Below, piece by piece: positions 61,316 to 64,000 of a stretch of DNA of 64,000 bases. The stretch spans positions 16,432 to 80,431 of the forward strand of contig JAEIOG010000005.1 in NCBI GenBank assembly GCA_016342495.1, written 5' to 3'. The translations under genes were made by a program, and so were the position numbers. Source of the DNA: Phycisphaerae bacterium (lineage in GTDB: Bacteria; Planctomycetota; Phycisphaerae; Sedimentisphaerales; SM23-30). Position 1 is the first letter of the stretch, and each line of letters opens with the position of its first letter. A model generated the notes under the pieces. That model did no database searches. It was not told the origin of the DNA and saw only the letters and a program-made list of their open reading frames with translations.

Positions 61316-61568
61316 GATAAATGGCCTTTCCTGAACACTAATTGACAAACCAAGTTTGAACACATCCAAATATAAAGAACGTGTTTATTATTAATCGGAC
61401 ATTATTGGCCGTCAATATAACAAAATATACCTTATAATGACCATAAGTTTGCATGATATGCGAAATGATGCAAAAAGACAACAATTCAATAGTGAAATAT
61501 TGCATTGAACATAACAATACCAGATGACCCGAACCACTCCAAATGGGTAAGCCCAATGCAAATAAAAG

Positions 61569-62600
61569 TTATAGGACTTTCTTGTTGCCTGTCAAAGTCC
61601 TAATTTTATCAGCTACCATCTTGGTAAATAGCCGACAACCTGCCGGATTAAGGTGGTCACCATCAGCATAATGCTCAGATCTGATACGGTCATCATCGGA
61701 AAAATCAATCAAATCCACATTTTTGCTCTGGCAATACTTTTTCAACTGATCAATATAATGGAGCAAATGCTCCGGCTGTTGTCCTGGAGTCAAATCACGT
61801 CTACATTTTACCCGAACCAGTATCAACCTGATATTACTATCTCCGGCAATACTGACAATCTCCGGTAAAAAAGAATTATTGAGTTTTTGAGAAAATTGTC
61901 TTTCCGAATCATTTTTCGTCATTTCCGAAGCTAATTGGCGATTTGTTAACAGATTCTGATTGAGTTTTTTATTTTCAAAAACCCTGGCAATCGCCTTTTC
62001 AATAGCTTTAGGCTGATTGCCCGTCATAGGCCCCACAATTTTAGCCTTTATCAAATCATTTATCGCTGGCTTTGCCTGATAATGCATTTGAGCAACAGAA
62101 CTGTGTTTTATCAGCAAATATTGTAACTGATTCAGATTATTAAGATAAGCCAACCGATCCAGCAGCGATTCACCACCAGGATCACGCATATCATTAATAT
62201 AACCTAAATATGATCCATCAACCCTGAATTCAGGCCGGATAAGAAAATCATCTCTGAAAAATAGCACCACCATATCAGGCTTGCGATGAGCTTTTGCGAT
62301 AACATTTTTCATGGTCAGATACCACCATGCAGAAGCCGAACCACCCAGAGTGATTTTAAGGGTTTTAATGCCAACGCACTGATTGAATAGATTTTCATCA
62401 ATGCCATTTTGCAACATGGAGTTGCCCAGTAGAATCATCTTAGGCTGATAGAATTCAATACTCTTTGCGATAGCAATTTTTAATGGTTTTGGAGGCTTTT
62501 GGGTATCATCAATAAGTTTTCCGGTGGTTTTACTATCAAAAAACCAACTAATCAAAACAAAAGTTATGATAGCTATAAATACTGTTATTATTTTTTTCAT
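61569..62600 (-). CDS. SGNH-hydrolase-like protein partner of the MBOAT acyltransferase
   Basis: 343 residues. A single N-terminal membrane anchor (about 4-20, IITVFIAIITFVLISWF) precedes an SGNH-like domain: ILLGNSMLQNG with Ser61 as candidate nucleophile, and the C-terminal DGDHLNPAG with Asp313 and His316 as the rest of the triad. Proteins of this DltD/AlgX-like kind sit beside MBOAT proteins and complete acyl transfer to the polysaccharide outside the membrane. Gap of 14 bases to the MBOAT gene upstream. Acetylation of the polymer is inferred. Confidence 0.78.
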   Translation of the reverse strand: MKKIITVFIAIITFVLISWFFDSKTTGKLIDDTQKPPKPLKIAIAKSIEFYQPKMILLGNSMLQNGIDENLFNQCVGIKTLKITLGGSASAWWYLTMKNVIAKAHRKPDMVVLFFRDDFLIRPEFRVDGSYLGYINDMRDPGGESLLDRLAYLNNLNQLQYLLIKHSSVAQMHYQAKPAINDLIKAKIVGPMTGNQPKAIEKAIARVFENKKLNQNLLTNRQLASEMTKNDSERQFSQKLNNSFLPEIVSIAGDSNIRLILVRVKCRRDLTPGQQPEHLLHYIDQLKKYCQSKNVDLIDFSDDDRIRSEHYADGDHLNPAGCRLFTKMVADKIRTLTGNKKVL

Positions 62601-62614
62601 TGATATTATCTCAC

Positions 62615-63940
62615 TTAAAACTGAAAATATATAAAATCCTGACCCTGGGGGTTATGCAGCATTATAATCAATGCTAGAGCGAGGCCATAAAAAACCCCAT
62701 GAACGACACTTTGCTTGTGCAAAAGCCTGTCCAACATCAACATAATCAACAATGGCAATGCATACAATATCACACTGATGATAATCACCAGCGAAACTAC
62801 CAGAGAATCCCCCGATAGCCCGATAACTATATTATTTGTCAAAGCTGAAAACAGCCAGGACACACTGGGAGTCCTGAAAATCGCCCAGCCAACCATCGTC
62901 AGGCTAATCATTATGAACCAGGCGACTACAGCAGATAATTTCGTTGCTGGCTTCCATTTTCCGGCAAAACCCAGTTGATGATAGACAAATAAGATTATCG
63001 CGTGAAAAATTCCCCAGAGAACAAAATTCCATGATGCCCCATGCCATAAGCCACTTAGCCCCATAGAAACCACCAAAATAGCGGCAAACTGGAATCTGGT
63101 CTTATTTTTAGAACCACCTAATGGTATATACAAATAATCTCTAATCCAGGATGAAAAGGAAATATGCCAACGACGCCAAAAATCAGAAGGACTTATCGCC
63201 AGGTAAGGCGACTTAAAGTTTTCCATTAATTCAAAACCCAATAATCTCGAAGTTCCACGGGCAATATCTGTGTATGCCGAAAAATCAGTGTATATCTGGA
63301 AAGCAAAAGCCAGCGTCCCTGCAGCTAAAAGCATAAATGTTGGTTGATTCAGCATAAAAACCTTATCCGCATAAATTGCCACATTATCAGCTATTACCAT
63401 TTTCTTTAGATAGCCTCGGATAATCAGTGGAAAAGCAGAAGCAAAGAAATCGTAGTTGAACTTTCTTTTTTCTTCCATCTGTGGCAACAGATTAACCGCC
63501 CTCTCAATCGGACCAGCGACCAATTGCGGAAAAAATGAGACAAACAAGGCGAAATCGATAAAGTTTTTACGAGCCTGAAGCTTACCGCGATAAATATCGA
63601 TAGTATAGCTTAGAGTCTGGAAAGTATAAAATGATATGCCAACTGGCAATAGGATTTTTAGAGTATTGATATTACAATGCCAATAACATTTATCTGCCAG
63701 TTCATTGAAATTGTCTATAAAAAAATTAAAATACTTAAAAAAGCCAAGCATCCCCAGATTGCACAACAAAGAAATCACCAGCATGACCTTTTTTTTGGCA
63801 GGATACTTTTCCATACCCAGACCACAAAAATAGTCAACTACCGTTGAACCGGCAATAAGGAAACAAAACCACCGATGGACCCAGCCATAAAAAACATAGC
63901 TGCATATCAGCAAGAAGCAATTACGGTAATTGTCAAGCAA
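62615..63940 (-). CDS. MBOAT-family O-acyltransferase (AlgI-like)
   Basis: 441 residues from a TTG at 63940. AlgI-like blocks: FKYFNFFIDNFNEL, LLPVGISFYTFQTLSYTIDIYRGKL, FPQLVAGPIERAVNLLPQ, the invariant SPSDFWRRWHISFSSWIRDYLYIPLGG, and catalytic His in LSGLWHGASWNFVLWG. It carries acyl groups, usually acetyl, across the inner membrane for the SGNH partner. The N-terminus starts at DNYRNCFLLICSYVFYGW, about 25-30 residues later than in typical family members. An in-frame TAG lies 13 bases upstream, so the usual first helix is missing or out of frame. Confidence 0.87.
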   Translation of the reverse strand: MLDNYRNCFLLICSYVFYGWVHRWFCFLIAGSTVVDYFCGLGMEKYPAKKKVMLVISLLCNLGMLGFFKYFNFFIDNFNELADKCYWHCNINTLKILLPVGISFYTFQTLSYTIDIYRGKLQARKNFIDFALFVSFFPQLVAGPIERAVNLLPQMEEKRKFNYDFFASAFPLIIRGYLKKMVIADNVAIYADKVFMLNQPTFMLLAAGTLAFAFQIYTDFSAYTDIARGTSRLLGFELMENFKSPYLAISPSDFWRRWHISFSSWIRDYLYIPLGGSKNKTRFQFAAILVVSMGLSGLWHGASWNFVLWGIFHAIILFVYHQLGFAGKWKPATKLSAVVAWFIMISLTMVGWAIFRTPSVSWLFSALTNNIVIGLSGDSLVVSLVIIISVILYALPLLIMLMLDRLLHKQSVVHGVFYGLALALIIMLHNPQGQDFIYFQF

Positions 63941-64000
63941 AATGAGACAATTCTATTAGAAAATTAAGCTCTAATTTTTCACTTGTTTTGGGGGATTAAT

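Overview
The window looks like chromosomal DNA of a planctomycete, most likely of the Phycisphaerae, although this rests on gene content alone. The clues are a secreted protein ending in a Phycisphaerae-style dockerin, a pair of c-type cytochrome proteins resembling hydrazine synthase subunits, secreted FAD-dependent and cellulase-like proteins, a uroporphyrinogen-decarboxylase-like protein, and moderately AT-rich DNA with AT-rich spacers. No ribosomal RNA is present to confirm the assignment.

Left part, about 1-30 kb: mostly unrelated housekeeping and secreted-protein genes. It opens with the 5' part of trigger factor (minus strand), a duplicated intergenic block and tRNA-Gly(GCC). Next comes a two-gene operon read right to left: a beta-propeller/dihaem peroxidase fusion (4381-6222), then a large dihaem propeller protein (1881-4361). 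Together they match the beta, gamma and alpha parts of hydrazine synthase. Then follow a secreted FAD oxidoreductase, a universal stress protein, MTA phosphorylase, a His-rich membrane protein, a 1344-residue GLUG/PASTA-like/dockerin surface protein, a decayed FnIII-like remnant, RecJ, a response regulator, an ankyrin lipoprotein, ExbD and a secreted PHP protein. A patch of small orphan genes (22.2-24.4 kb), tRNA-Asn(GTT), a URO-D-like protein, a secreted glycosidase-like protein, a BrkB-family membrane protein and an ExbB-like protein complete this part.

Right part, about 30-64 kb: one long minus-strand surface-polysaccharide locus. Read in the direction of transcription it holds an MBOAT acyltransferase with its SGNH partner, UDP-glucose dehydrogenase, a UDP-glucuronate 4-epimerase lying between two different MNT/HEPN toxin-antitoxin pairs, and a UDP-HexNAc dehydrogenase. 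These are followed by salvage (FKP-like) and de novo (ManC, Gmd, Fcl) routes to GDP-L-fucose, a methyltransferase, a GC-rich orphan gene with a 21-bp minisatellite, a Wzy-like polymerase, a Wzx-like flippase, and an iron-sulfur/pyruvyl-transferase pair. The locus ends with four glycosyltransferases, an acetyltransferase, the CapE-CapF-CapG set for UDP-L-FucNAc, a WbuB-like transferase, a GNAT acetyltransferase and a sugar aminotransferase. The inferred product is a fucose- and FucNAc-containing, uronate-bearing, acylated and possibly pyruvylated polymer. Base composition changes along the locus (AT-rich 41-47 kb, GC-richer 47.6-51 kb and 56-59 kb), as expected of a mosaic assembled by transfer.

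The strongest leads are the hydrazine-synthase-like operon, whose large subunit has a Tyr at the position reported as the iron ligand of the catalytic haem; the toxin-antitoxin pair enclosed by an exact 36-bp duplication of the neighbouring epimerase's 3' end; and several small repeat families shared between distant intergenic regions.
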